Source: Brevibacterium atlanticum
GTDB lineage: Bacteria; Actinomycetota; Actinomycetes; Actinomycetales; Brevibacteriaceae
DNA length: 64,000 nucleotides
Direction of reading: 5' to 3'
NCBI RefSeq assembly: GCF_011617245.1
Contig: NZ_CP050152.1
Span: forward strand, 930,001 to 994,000
Positions 51,352 to 59,763 of the stretch are shown piece by piece. The position numbers and the translations under genes are program-made. Positions within the stretch are counted from its first letter, which is position 1; each line of letters begins with the position of its first letter. The notes under the pieces were generated by a model. That model was not told the origin of the DNA. It saw nothing but the letters and a program-made list of their open reading frames with translations, and did not search any database.

Positions 51352-52536
51352 TCAGCCGTGCGGCCACCCTGTGTAGCACTCGGCCAGGTAGCGCCGCCCG
51401 TGCTCGGAATCGAGGATGGAATGGAGCTCGCCGAGGCTGCGCTTCGTTTCGAATGCGTCCTGACTGGGGTCGGTGTGGAGCATCCGGGTCATCTGGTAGG
51501 AGAAGTTCTGCGCCTTCCAGACCCGCTTGGTCGCGGTCTGCGAGTAGGCGGCAAGCGCCTCGGTGTCGGATTCCCTGATTGCTGTGATGAGAGCCGGAGC
51601 AAGCACGGAGACGTCGGCGAAGGCGAGGTTGAGACCCTTCGCGCCGGTCGGTGGGACGGTGTGTGCGCTGTCGCCGGCGAGGAAGAGGGAACCGTGCTGC
51701 ATCGGCTCGGTCACTGCCGAACGGAACGGAAGGACGGTCTTGTCGATGATCGACCCGGTCTTGAGTTCGAAGCCGTCGGGTCCGTCGACGCGCTGCTGGA
51801 GTTCGGACCAGATGCGGTCGTCGGACCAGTCGTCGACATCCGTGTCAGGCGAGGTCTGGAAGTACATGCGTTGGACGGCGTCGCTGCGCTGGGAGATGAG
51901 GGCGAAGCCGTGGTCGGAGCGGGAGTAGATGAGGACTTCATGGCTGGGTGGAGCTTCGCAGAGGATGCCGAACCAGGCGAAGGGGTATTCGTGGAAGAAG
52001 CGCTGGCGGGTGCCCTCGGGGATCATCGCGCGACAGGGGCCGCGGGAACCGTCGGAGCCGACGATGTAACGGGCGGTGACGCGCAGCTCTTCGCCGTCTG
52101 CGGTGGTGGCCGTGACCCAGGGCGTCTCGGATTCGATATCGCCGAGGCGGGTGTCCGTGACCGAGTAGAAGATGGGTTCGCCTGTGCGTTCGCGGGCGGC
52201 GGCGAGATCGACGAAGATCTCGTTCTGCGGGTAGAGCCAGACGGATTCGCCGACGAGTTCGGGGAAGTCGAAGGCGTGGGAGATGCCGTTGACGCGGATG
52301 TCGATGCCGTCATGTCGGTGGCCCGAGGTGTGGACGCGGGATTCGACGCCGGCGGATTCGAGCATCCGCACGGATCCTGCTTCGAGGATCCCGGCGCGGT
52401 GGGTGTGCGCGATGTCGTCGTGACTGCGGTTGTCGATGACGACGGATTCGATGCCGGCATTGTGCAGCAGGTGGGCGAGCATGAGCCCTGCGGGTCCTGC
52501 GCCGACGATCGCGACGTCTGTCTGAAGTTCTGGCAC
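51352..52536 (-). CDS. pobA: 4-hydroxybenzoate 3-monooxygenase
   Basis: A 394-aa FAD monooxygenase making protocatechuate from 4-hydroxybenzoate. GAGPAGLMLAHLLHNAGI near residue 12 is the FAD fold, HRAGILEAGSVRML near 47 is the substrate-linked motif, and GDSAHTVPPTGAKGLNLAFAD near 285 is the second FAD motif. GTG 52536 is chosen because AAGGAGG lies 5 nt upstream; the frame to 52608 is not needed. It leads the aromatic operon. Confidence 0.94.
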   Translation of the reverse strand: MPELQTDVAIVGAGPAGLMLAHLLHNAGIESVVIDNRSHDDIAHTHRAGILEAGSVRMLESAGVESRVHTSGHRHDGIDIRVNGISHAFDFPELVGESVWLYPQNEIFVDLAAARERTGEPIFYSVTDTRLGDIESETPWVTATTADGEELRVTARYIVGSDGSRGPCRAMIPEGTRQRFFHEYPFAWFGILCEAPPSHEVLIYSRSDHGFALISQRSDAVQRMYFQTSPDTDVDDWSDDRIWSELQQRVDGPDGFELKTGSIIDKTVLPFRSAVTEPMQHGSLFLAGDSAHTVPPTGAKGLNLAFADVSVLAPALITAIRESDTEALAAYSQTATKRVWKAQNFSYQMTRMLHTDPSQDAFETKRSLGELHSILDSEHGRRYLAECYTGWPHG

Positions 52537-52602
52537 CGTGGCCTCCTTGCCTACTCTCGTCTCTTCAGTGTGCGCCTGGTCACTGACACGGTGCGATGGC
52601 GT

Positions 52603-52617
52603 TCTCAATGAATGAGA
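52603..52617. promoter_or_regulatory. Candidate operator TCTCA-N5-TGAGA upstream of pobA
   Basis: A short inverted repeat 66 nt before the pobA start. No regulator gene lies in the cluster, so a distant IclR- or MarR-type protein would have to bind. Weak evidence. Confidence 0.35.
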
Positions 52618-52708
52618 GGTTGGGTGCTGAGGCGGGTGGTGCTGGTGATGTGGTCGTCCGGAGGGTTGTCCTCGTGGTTACTTTTCTATAACAGATCACA
52701 GAAGTGAT

Positions 52709-52723
52709 GAAGAAAAGTTCTTC
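52709..52723. promoter_or_regulatory. Inverted repeat GAAGAA-N3-TTCTTC before the SipW operon
   Basis: Lies about 88 nt upstream of the first exported-protein gene in a patch of AT-rich sequence (from 52680) that should hold the operon promoter. TCAC-AGAA-GTGA just before it is a second small repeat. Confidence 0.4.
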
Positions 52724-52810
52724 GAAAGTAATTCATCGGTCATCATGAAGTCATTCCCCACCACTCTTCATTGTGATCGGTGCTCATGCACCCCTGGACT
52801 AGGAGTCTCC

Positions 52811-53416
52811 GTGACCGCTTCCACAACCCGCTCTCGCAAGTTCAAAGCCATCCTCGCCGGCGGCATCGTCCTCGGCATCGGTGCGGCAGTGACCCTCGCT
52901 GCCTGGACCGACGACGAATGGGCCGAAGGTGTCTTCGGCGCCGGTTCGTTCAATGTCGAGGGCAGTACGGACGGTACAGCCTTCACCGACCACGAGAGCG
53001 CGGATGGTGCGGCATCCCTGGACTTCGAACTCCCGGCCAGTGACAACCTGTCTCCCGGGGATGCCGTGGCTGCTCCGTTCGTGCTTCGTCTCGATGAATC
53101 CACCACATACGACGCGACGGTCGACCTCACCAGCGCGGCCGGAACGGGATCCAATGCGACCAACCTGTCCTACGGGATCGTTCAGGTCGCGAATGCCGGA
53201 GCCTGCACTGTCGGTGCAGCCGGTACACAGATCGTTCCCTCCGGCACCCCACTGAGTTCAACGACGGGGAAGCAGGGCTTCAGCCTCACGGCCGGTGCCG
53301 ACGATGCGGCGGGCGAGCCCGTGACACTGTGTTTCACAGTCACCGCGGGCAACGACCTCACCGAGGGCGAGAACGCGACCGCGCAATGGCAGTTCACCGC
53401 AACTTCGGTCGACTGA
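52811..53416 (+). CDS. SipW-type (alternate signal peptide) exported protein 1
   Basis: A 201-aa protein. The N-terminus RKFKAILAGGIVLGIG with AVTLAAWTDDEW and FGAGSFNVEG is the TasA/camelysin-like alternate signal peptide used by SipW-family peptidases in actinobacteria. The rest is a beta-rich secreted domain with a Cys pair (about 140 and 180). GTG 52811 is preferred because AGGAG lies 6 nt upstream. It is likely processed by the peptidase encoded two genes downstream and may be a surface or matrix protein. Confidence 0.85.
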   Translation: MTASTTRSRKFKAILAGGIVLGIGAAVTLAAWTDDEWAEGVFGAGSFNVEGSTDGTAFTDHESADGAASLDFELPASDNLSPGDAVAAPFVLRLDESTTYDATVDLTSAAGTGSNATNLSYGIVQVANAGACTVGAAGTQIVPSGTPLSSTTGKQGFSLTAGADDAAGEPVTLCFTVTAGNDLTEGENATAQWQFTATSVD

Positions 53417-53433
53417 CCGTGTCGAGCTGATCG

Positions 53434-54147
53434 ATGCACCTCTCATTGTCGCGACTGCGCCTTCTCTTCTCAGGAGGGCGGGCACCGTCGAGTGCCCGCC
53501 CGCCGAGTCGACGGCAGATGCGACAGCGGCGTCGGCTGCGCAACCAACGCATCAAAGCGATTCTCGCCGGTGGGCTCGTCTTCGGCGTCGGTTCGGCTGC
53601 GACCGTTGCCGCGTGGACGGACAGCGAGAACACTGAGGGCTCGTTCGCCGCGGGCACGTTCGATATCGAACTGTCGATCGATAGCCAGTGGACCAGCACC
53701 AATGAGATGACCTTCGATGCCGCGCCGATGTTTCCGGGATCGAAGGTCTACGCTCCCGTGTTTGTGAGGACCAGCCCGGACACGACAATTGGGGGCGCTC
53801 TCACCGTCAAGGGCAATGGAATCGGGTCCCCGAATGCCATGGCGAATGCTCTGGTCTATCGGGCTGTCACACAGGAGATCACCAGCGGTGAGGTCGGCGG
53901 ATATGCCTGCGACGAGGGCAGATTCACCGGCTCGGCGGCTTATGCCTTCGGCGGAGCGTCGAGCACCGTCGGGCTGAAGTCTCCGATCACCAGCCCGAAT
54001 GAGCCGACACTCGATTCGGTCGGAGGTTCGATCCAGGCCTATTGCTTCGAAGTGAGCCTTCCGAGTGATGCCTCGACCAACGCGCAGGGACAGTCGGCAA
54101 CACACACGTGGACTTTCGAAGCCGAGTCCGTCTCTCCGGAGAATTGA
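53434..54147 (+). CDS. SipW-type exported protein 2
   Basis: A 237-aa protein. After an Arg-rich n-region (RRQMRQRRRLRNQRIK) it has ILAGGLVFGVGSAATVAAWTD followed by SFAAGTFDIELS, the same alternate signal motif as protein 1. The mature part is beta-rich, with two Cys. The start may be ATG 53434 or ATG 53518, since the RBS is weak. It lies 17 nt after protein 1 and 2 nt before the peptidase gene. Confidence 0.83.
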   Translation: MHLSLSRLRLLFSGGRAPSSARPPSRRQMRQRRRLRNQRIKAILAGGLVFGVGSAATVAAWTDSENTEGSFAAGTFDIELSIDSQWTSTNEMTFDAAPMFPGSKVYAPVFVRTSPDTTIGGALTVKGNGIGSPNAMANALVYRAVTQEITSGEVGGYACDEGRFTGSAAYAFGGASSTVGLKSPITSPNEPTLDSVGGSIQAYCFEVSLPSDASTNAQGQSATHTWTFEAESVSPEN

Positions 54148-54149
54148 TC

Positions 54150-55484
54150 ATGGCGAGTAAGCGGAACGTCAGCGCGTGGATGGGCGGAGTTGTGCTCAAC
54201 ATCCTCGCCGTTCTCGGAGTGGTGTGCATCGTTCTCGTCATCCTCAGCGTCGTCTTCAATGTTTCGATCATGATGTTCAAGACCGGGTCGATGAGCCCGA
54301 CTATTCCGGCTGGGTCGATCGCCGTCGTCCGGGAGACCCCAGCTGCACAGATGAAGGTCGGTGACGTGGTCACCGTCGACCGTGGGGAGAAGATCCTGCC
54401 GGTCACCCACCGGGTGGTCTCCATCCTCGACACGGATGCCCAGACGGGGAGAGTCGCGTTCGAACTGCGCGGTGACGCCAATGAGGAGAAGGACCCGGAG
54501 CCGTACACGGCGACGACTGTGCGCACGGTGATGTTCTCGATTCCCGGGGTCGCACCGATTCTCCAGCAGTGGCGCAACCCGTTCCTGCTCGGAGGCATCA
54601 CGATCGCGGCGAGCCTCCTCGTCGTGTGGGCATTCTGGCCACGGCGTGGTGATGAATTGGATGGGCTCGACCGATTGCGAGCCGCCCCGCGCTCGCCCAA
54701 GCACGCCGTGGCAGCTCCTCTCATCGTCGCGCTGCTTCTCGGTGGAGGAGTCTCAGGGGACGGATTCGGAGTCGACGCGCTTGCGAGCGGAAGCGTAGGA
54801 AGTGTCTCAGCCCAGTCCACGTCGGAGGTTCACGGTCAGTATCTGCGATTGCGGGCCTTCGGCGACGACACGAAGATGCTCGGTCTCAGCCCGGGTGCAT
54901 CAGCGAATTGGACCGTCGACGTGTGGGTCGAGGATGCCGATCCCGGTACGGTCGACCTCGAGATCGGTGCGGGACAAGTAACTGAACCGCTCGCCTCGGC
55001 GCTGGTTGTCGATGTGCACAGCTGCGATCGGACCGCGATCGACGAAGGGTGCCCGGAGGGATCGCAGAGCTTGCTGAGAGGAGTGCCACTGACCGACTTG
55101 GGTCGTGTGCCGGACGATAATCGAGTGCTCGACGAGATGCCGAGTGATGACGAACGCCGCATCGATGTCACCGTCTCGCTGCTGCCCGATGCCGACGTGA
55201 AGGAGGTCGAAGGGCAGACGAGCAGCGTCAGAATCACCGCCTTGGGACAGGGGGAGGAGCTCTCCGTGGGGCCAGGGGAGCCGGGGCCGGACAATCCGGG
55301 CGAAGCTGACGCAGGGTCCGACGGGTCGGGCTCGGACGATCCCGGTGCAGAACGGCCTGGTGGGTCGGGAGAACTGCCGTGGACCGGCATCGACGGATGG
55401 CAGTGGTTCCTGTTGGCTGCGTTCGTGCTCATCCTCGTGGGGTCAGTTGCCGTCTCGCGGACGCGGAGGTCGAGGCAGCCATGA
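54150..55484 (+). CDS. sipW: SipW-type signal peptidase I fused to an LPWTG-anchored ectodomain
   Basis: A 444-aa protein. Residues 1-170 form an S26B signal peptidase: one N-terminal membrane segment, the catalytic Ser47 in TGSMSPT, His87 in VTHRV (Ser-His rather than Ser-Lys type), and GDANEEKDP. A second membrane segment is at about 150-170. Residues about 186-225 look like an internal signal sequence ending VSAQS. The rest is an exported domain that ends Gly/Ser/Asp-rich, then LPWTG at 409-413, a hydrophobic stretch and RRSRQP, a sortase signal. ATG 54150 has GGAG upstream. Confidence 0.85.
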   Translation: MASKRNVSAWMGGVVLNILAVLGVVCIVLVILSVVFNVSIMMFKTGSMSPTIPAGSIAVVRETPAAQMKVGDVVTVDRGEKILPVTHRVVSILDTDAQTGRVAFELRGDANEEKDPEPYTATTVRTVMFSIPGVAPILQQWRNPFLLGGITIAASLLVVWAFWPRRGDELDGLDRLRAAPRSPKHAVAAPLIVALLLGGGVSGDGFGVDALASGSVGSVSAQSTSEVHGQYLRLRAFGDDTKMLGLSPGASANWTVDVWVEDADPGTVDLEIGAGQVTEPLASALVVDVHSCDRTAIDEGCPEGSQSLLRGVPLTDLGRVPDDNRVLDEMPSDDERRIDVTVSLLPDADVKEVEGQTSSVRITALGQGEELSVGPGEPGPDNPGEADAGSDGSGSDDPGAERPGGSGELPWTGIDGWQWFLLAAFVLILVGSVAVSRTRRSRQP

Positions 55485-56014
55485 CTCGAACGGTTTCTTG
55501 GAAACGAGTCCGAATCGTTCTCGCTGTAGTCGCGCTGTCGGCGATCGTCCTCGTGCCTTCGGTGGTCAATGGGACCGTCGCTGGGTGGAAGGACGACGAA
55601 ACGAGTGCAGGACAGTTCAAAGCCGGCACGGTTCCGGCACCAGTATTGACCAGGGACTGCACCTACATACCGGGAGTCCTCGGACTCGGTGCTCGCGTTC
55701 GAATCTTCTGGAAACCACCGGTCGGTTATCAACTCAGCAATATCGACGTCACTGCATCGACCAGCGGCCTCGGCTCCGTTCTGGCTCCGATCACGGGGTT
55801 CAGCCTTGCGTCGAACACCACGTCGAATGGTGACGGCTCCTATACGACAGATGTCCCCACAAATCTCCTCGGCGGATTGCTGGGTCTCGGTTCAGAACTG
55901 GAGATAGCCTTCCAGGCCCGGCACGAGACTGGGTGGATATCTGTGCCCGCCTCCGTAGCGAGCAACGCTGGGCTGATCGGTGGACTCGGTGGAAACTGTC
56001 GCAACCTCCCGTGA
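55481..56014 (+). CDS. SipW-type exported protein 3
   Basis: A 177-aa protein. RVRIVLAVVALSAIVLVPSVV then GTVAGWKDDETSAGQFKAGT gives the W-x-D-x-E...G-F-AG pattern of SipW substrates. The mature part, with repeated Gly-Leu-Gly segments (LLGGLLGLGSE, LIGGLGGN), is likely beta-rich. ATG 55481 overlaps the sipW stop by 4 nt (ATGA), so expression is coupled to the peptidase. Confidence 0.84.
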   Translation: MTRTVSWKRVRIVLAVVALSAIVLVPSVVNGTVAGWKDDETSAGQFKAGTVPAPVLTRDCTYIPGVLGLGARVRIFWKPPVGYQLSNIDVTASTSGLGSVLAPITGFSLASNTTSNGDGSYTTDVPTNLLGGLLGLGSELEIAFQARHETGWISVPASVASNAGLIGGLGGNCRNLP

Positions 56015-56085
56015 TCCGATTCGGCCGACATGTTTGAGTATGGCTGGTCGCGGCTCCGGACGAGTGGCGTCAGTGCCAGAAGGAA

Positions 56086-56123
56086 GAGCTCGGGGCGCCC
56101 TCCTGAAAGGACACCCCGAGCTC
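56086..56123. terminator. Hairpin between convergent SipW operon and comA-like gene
   Basis: GAGCTCGGGG at 56086-56095 pairs with CCCCGAGCTC at 56114-56123; an inner TCCT-GAA-AGGA strengthens it. It can terminate both converging transcripts. Confidence 0.75.
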
Positions 56124-56146
56124 GATGCCAGCTATGCCGCTCCACC

Positions 56147-56983
56147 TCACGGAGCCGGGTTGATCACCCGTCCCCAGGTGGACTTGTTGCCCCAGATGTT
56201 CTGGCGCAGGCCCTCGAGCTGGAGGATCTGCGAGTGGTCGACGAACAGGTTGCATTCGTTTCCGTAGTTCTTGATGTACCACTCGAAGACCGGGCCGTCC
56301 GCGGCTTCGAACATGACGTTCTCCAGCCCCAGCCCGTTGATGATCGAGGCAGCCGCGGCGGTGTTCCACTCATCGACGTTCTCCGTGATGCCCTCGGACT
56401 CGATCATGATGATCGAAGCCCCGGCATCCAGGGCACGCTTGCCGCGGTCGACGAGGTCGCCGATGTCCTTCGCGGACTCCGCTGCCAGCTCGGCCTCACC
56501 CGAGTCTCCGCCGGAGCCGATCTGGATGCCCAGTTCCGGCTTCGCCTTCAGCCCGGCCTTGACGACCTTCTCGACCAGCCGCTCGAGACCTGAGGTCGGC
56601 AGCATGATGAAGCCGGTCGAAATCTCGATGACGTCGAAGCCGACCTCTTTAGCCTCCTTGAGGTACTGGTCGACAGCGTCGTCTCCGTAGCGCAGGACCG
56701 TCTCGATCCAGCCGCCCGAAGACACATACGCCCCGTTCTCATGGGCGATGTCGCTGAAGGCCTTCACCTGGTCGGCAGGGACGAGCGAGAACGATCCGCC
56801 CGCCCACTTGATGCCGTCGACCCACTGTCCGGCGACGTCGAAGACGTCCTGAAGATGCCGGGTGCCGAAGGTCGAATAGTAGGGTGCGCGGATCTCGGTC
56901 ATCCCGATGGTGCGGGGCTTGGCCGGGCGGTAGGCGCGGGGAACGAAGTTCATGGACACATCGAAATCGATGGCGTTCGACAT
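56147..56983 (-). CDS. Phosphosulfolactate synthase (ComA) family protein
   Basis: A 278-aa TIM-barrel protein. GIKWAGGSFSLVPADQVKAFSDIAHENGAYVSSGGWIE, GFDVIEISTGFIMLP and MIESEGITENV are ComA-family segments. ComA adds sulfite to PEP, the first step of coenzyme M synthesis; bacterial homologues also serve other sulfonate routes. ATG 56983 follows AAGGAATCACC. It lies 94 nt downstream of the MmgE/PrpD gene on the same strand, suggesting a shared pathway. The reaction is inferred only from the family. Confidence 0.82.
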   Translation of the reverse strand: MSNAIDFDVSMNFVPRAYRPAKPRTIGMTEIRAPYYSTFGTRHLQDVFDVAGQWVDGIKWAGGSFSLVPADQVKAFSDIAHENGAYVSSGGWIETVLRYGDDAVDQYLKEAKEVGFDVIEISTGFIMLPTSGLERLVEKVVKAGLKAKPELGIQIGSGGDSGEAELAAESAKDIGDLVDRGKRALDAGASIIMIESEGITENVDEWNTAAAASIINGLGLENVMFEAADGPVFEWYIKNYGNECNLFVDHSQILQLEGLRQNIWGNKSTWGRVINPAP

Positions 56984-57077
56984 GGTGATTCCTTTCTTCG
57001 GATGCCGACGATTCGTCGGCGGGTTTGCCGACCTCCTGTCGGCAGGGGTGCCGGGATCTCCGGCGGGTGACGCAGCC

Positions 57078-58502
57078 TCAGCTGCGAGTCTGGCGGACCT
57101 GAGCCAGCACTCGGGTGAGCTCGCGGACCTGATGGTTCTCAAGATCGCGGACGAGGTCGGCGATCTCATCACGCAGCTCCGCCTCGGCGAAAGGGGAGGT
57201 CAGGGCGTCGAACTTCCGACGCGCGCCTTCCCAGTCGAGGGGATTCGTGGTGAAGCCCTCGTAGTCATCGGTGCTCGCGCGGAACTGCGTCCCATCGCCG
57301 AGGGTGACGACCAGGTCGGCGCACATGTGCTCGGGGAAGCGATCGCTGAACTCCGGCGAGGGCGTGATCGTCACCTTGTGCATGAGGTCCTGCACATCGT
57401 CATCGACGATGCGCTCCGGCTCGTACTGGGCCGGGTTGAGCTCCCCGTCGAGGAGGACGACCGCGACCATCCACGGCAGCGAATGATCCGCCTCCTCCTT
57501 CGTTCGGATCGAGCGCTTGTCGCCCTCTTCGCCGCCGCCGATGATCGAATAGGCGACGTCGAAGGTCGTCAACTCCACGCTGGCGATGGCATCGGCACGG
57601 AAGCCTTCCTGACGTCGGATCTCCTGCGCGGCGTCGAGTGCCGACTGCGAGTGGATCTCCGCATTGTGCTTCTTGATGATCGTGCCCGTGACCTTCTCGA
57701 GGTCCTCTCTCGACCAATCGAGGTCGAAGTCCCCGGCCAGGGCCTTGAAGCCCTTGTTGCCCTCGAAGACCTCGGCCGGGCCGGTGATTCCGTGTGCGGC
57801 GAGCAGGGCGTCGAAGACTCCCTCCTTCGACACGTGCGGATACGCCAGGCCCTTCCAATGGCTGAGGTCCCCGGTCCGGGTCACGCGCAGCGCCACATTC
57901 GCTGTGCCGGCCATGGCAGCGGCGTTCGCGATCTGCTCCGGGCTCAGACCCAGGGCCTTCGCCGAGGCGGCGCCGGCGGCGAACGCGCCTTGCGTCGTAT
58001 GGTCGAAGCCCAGGTCACGGACCGGAGCGACGTCCGAGAGACGCGCGTGGATCTGGTAGGCCACGGCGAAGGCCGTGAGGAAGTCCTCACCGCTGGCATC
58101 GGCGTGCTCGGCGGCGGCGAGGACCGCGCCCATATTGTCCGAGGGGTGATTCGTCTCGCCCTTGGCCAGGTAGGCATCCATGAAATCGAGATACCTGCTC
58201 AGGGCCGAGTTGTAGAACGCCGCATGGTCCGGACTGGCGTGGCCGCCGCCGATGAGTGTGGCGCCGTGCCCGGCGTCGAGATCCTCGATGAGAGATCTGA
58301 TCTCCTGCAGCGGGGGAGCGTCGAGGGCGCCGATGGCGACGCCGATCGTGTCGAGAACGCGGATCTTCAGCTGTTCGAGAGCCTGCTCGATGAGCATGTC
58401 CAGCGAGGCCCGGTCGACGAATTCTGCGAGTGACTGGACTTCTGTCTGTGCTGCCTCCGCTGTCGCTGTCTGAGCTGCGCGGGGCGTGATTGTCGTTGTC
58501 AT
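57078..58502 (-). CDS. MmgE/PrpD family protein
   Basis: A 474-aa protein of the 2-methylcitrate dehydratase fold. RVLDTIGVAIGALDAPPL near residue 48, ALSRYLDFMDAYLAKGETNHPSDNMGAVLAAAE near 105-135, and KKHNAEIHSQSALDAA near 270 are diagnostic. Members dehydrate 2-methylcitrate or related hydroxyacids, including iminodisuccinate and itaconate-like compounds. No prpB or prpC is adjacent, so methylcitrate is doubtful. Upstream lie an iron-box-like site and a 26-bp palindrome. It probably works with the ComA-like protein. Confidence 0.85.
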   Translation of the reverse strand: MTTTITPRAAQTATAEAAQTEVQSLAEFVDRASLDMLIEQALEQLKIRVLDTIGVAIGALDAPPLQEIRSLIEDLDAGHGATLIGGGHASPDHAAFYNSALSRYLDFMDAYLAKGETNHPSDNMGAVLAAAEHADASGEDFLTAFAVAYQIHARLSDVAPVRDLGFDHTTQGAFAAGAASAKALGLSPEQIANAAAMAGTANVALRVTRTGDLSHWKGLAYPHVSKEGVFDALLAAHGITGPAEVFEGNKGFKALAGDFDLDWSREDLEKVTGTIIKKHNAEIHSQSALDAAQEIRRQEGFRADAIASVELTTFDVAYSIIGGGEEGDKRSIRTKEEADHSLPWMVAVVLLDGELNPAQYEPERIVDDDVQDLMHKVTITPSPEFSDRFPEHMCADLVVTLGDGTQFRASTDDYEGFTTNPLDWEGARRKFDALTSPFAEAELRDEIADLVRDLENHQVRELTRVLAQVRQTRS

Positions 58503-58517
58503 TGTGACCTCTCCTAG

Positions 58518-58536
58518 TTAGGTTAGGTATTCCTAA
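58518..58536. promoter_or_regulatory. DtxR/IdeR iron-box-like site
   Basis: TTAGGTTAGGTATTCCTAA agrees with the 19-bp consensus TTAGGTTAGGCTAACCTAA at 15 positions. It sits 16 nt upstream of the PrpD-type start codon, where binding would block transcription under iron repletion. Confidence 0.55.
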
Positions 58537-58547
58537 GCATGCGCTCG

Positions 58548-58573
58548 AAAGTATCTTGACGTCAAGATACTTT
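58548..58573. promoter_or_regulatory. Perfect 26-bp palindrome, MarR-type operator candidate
   Basis: Half-site AAAGTATCTTGAC followed directly by its inverse. The core TATCTTGACGTCAAGATA resembles operators of MarR-family repressors in actinobacteria. It lies between the divergent PrpD-type and YeeE-type genes and could control either. Confidence 0.7.
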
Positions 58574-58707
58574 TAGTGAGATCCATGTCACATCGAGGCC
58601 GCTGCGTGGTGGTGCGCGCGATTACGGTTGACGGAATCTGGATTGTTGAGCAAAATGGGCCGTTGTTGTGGTCGCCTGCGACCCTGTCTCACAGAGAAAG
58701 CGGTTCT

Positions 58708-59763
58708 ATGATCATCACCGGACTCGTCGTCGGACTGGTTCTCGGCTTCGTCTTCCAGCGCGGACGCTTCTGTGTCACAGGGGCGTTCCGTGACCTCACC
58801 CTGACGGGGAACACGCGCTGGTTCTCCGCGCTCATCGTGCTCATCGCCGTGCACTCCATCGGCCTGTTCCTGCTCAACAGCTTCGGAGTCATCACCCTTG
58901 AGGCCGAGCCCTTCCCGTGGCTCGCTTCGATCGTCGGCGGCCTCATCTTCGGCTTCTCGATGGTCTTCGCCGGCGGCTGCGCGACGGGCACCTACTACCG
59001 GGCCGGCGAGGGCCTGGTCGGCAGCTGGTTCGCGCTGATCTTCTATGCGCTGTTCTCCACGATCATGAAGCTCGGTCCCGCCGCCGGATTCACCGACGGC
59101 ATCCGCGGGATCACCCTGGACAACGGCAGCCTGCAGGCGAGCACGGGGCTGAGTCCCTGGGTCTTCGTCGTCATCATCTCCGCCATCGCGATCTGGCTGA
59201 CCGTCCACCATGCGCGCAAACTCAAGACCCCGATGGCCACCCTGCCCCCGCGCAAGACCGGCCTGGCCCACCTGCTCACGGAGAAGCGCTGGAACCCCTT
59301 CGCCACGGCGGTGGGCATCGGCATCATCGCCACGATCGCCTGGCCGCTGTCTGCCGCGACGGGACGCAACTCGGGCCTGGGGATCACGACCCCCTCGGCG
59401 AACCTCGTCGGCTACCTCAGCACGGGCGACACCGAACTCATCGACTGGGGCGTCATGCTCGTCATCGGCATCCTCGTCGGGTCGTTCATCGCAGCGAAGG
59501 CCTCCGGGGAGTTCCGGATCCGCGTTCCTGATCAGGCCACGATCATCAAGTCGATCGTCGGCGGCATGGGCATGGGCGTCGGTGCGGCCATCGCCGGCGG
59601 CTGCACCGTCGGCAATGCCATGGTCTCGACCGCCCAGTTCCAGTACCAGGGCTGGGTCTCCATGGTCTTCATGATCGCCGGCGCCGGAATCGCGGCCAAG
59701 GCCACCATCAAACCCAAACAGTCGCAGGCCGCAGCGCCCGCGGCGGAAAGCAGGACGCTATGA
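58708..59763 (+). CDS. tsuA: YeeE/YedE (TsuA-like) thiosulfate transporter
   Basis: A 351-aa membrane protein with the three cysteine sites of the TsuA family: GRFCVTGAFRD near residue 20, GGCATGTYYRAGEG near 90, and GGCTVGNAMV near 300, within about nine membrane segments. Known members take up thiosulfate. ATG 58708 is preferred. It overlaps the next gene by 4 nt (ATGA), pairing it with a TusA-like protein. Confidence 0.88.
   Translation: MIITGLVVGLVLGFVFQRGRFCVTGAFRDLTLTGNTRWFSALIVLIAVHSIGLFLLNSFGVITLEAEPFPWLASIVGGLIFGFSMVFAGGCATGTYYRAGEGLVGSWFALIFYALFSTIMKLGPAAGFTDGIRGITLDNGSLQASTGLSPWVFVVIISAIAIWLTVHHARKLKTPMATLPPRKTGLAHLLTEKRWNPFATAVGIGIIATIAWPLSAATGRNSGLGITTPSANLVGYLSTGDTELIDWGVMLVIGILVGSFIAAKASGEFRIRVPDQATIIKSIVGGMGMGVGAAIAGGCTVGNAMVSTAQFQYQGWVSMVFMIAGAGIAAKATIKPKQSQAAAPAAESRTL

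Noticed and set aside
56952..58433. 493-codon plus-strand frame opposite the PrpD gene
   Set aside because: Shadow of the MmgE/PrpD frame; low-complexity Arg/Glu/Gly translation and no RBS.
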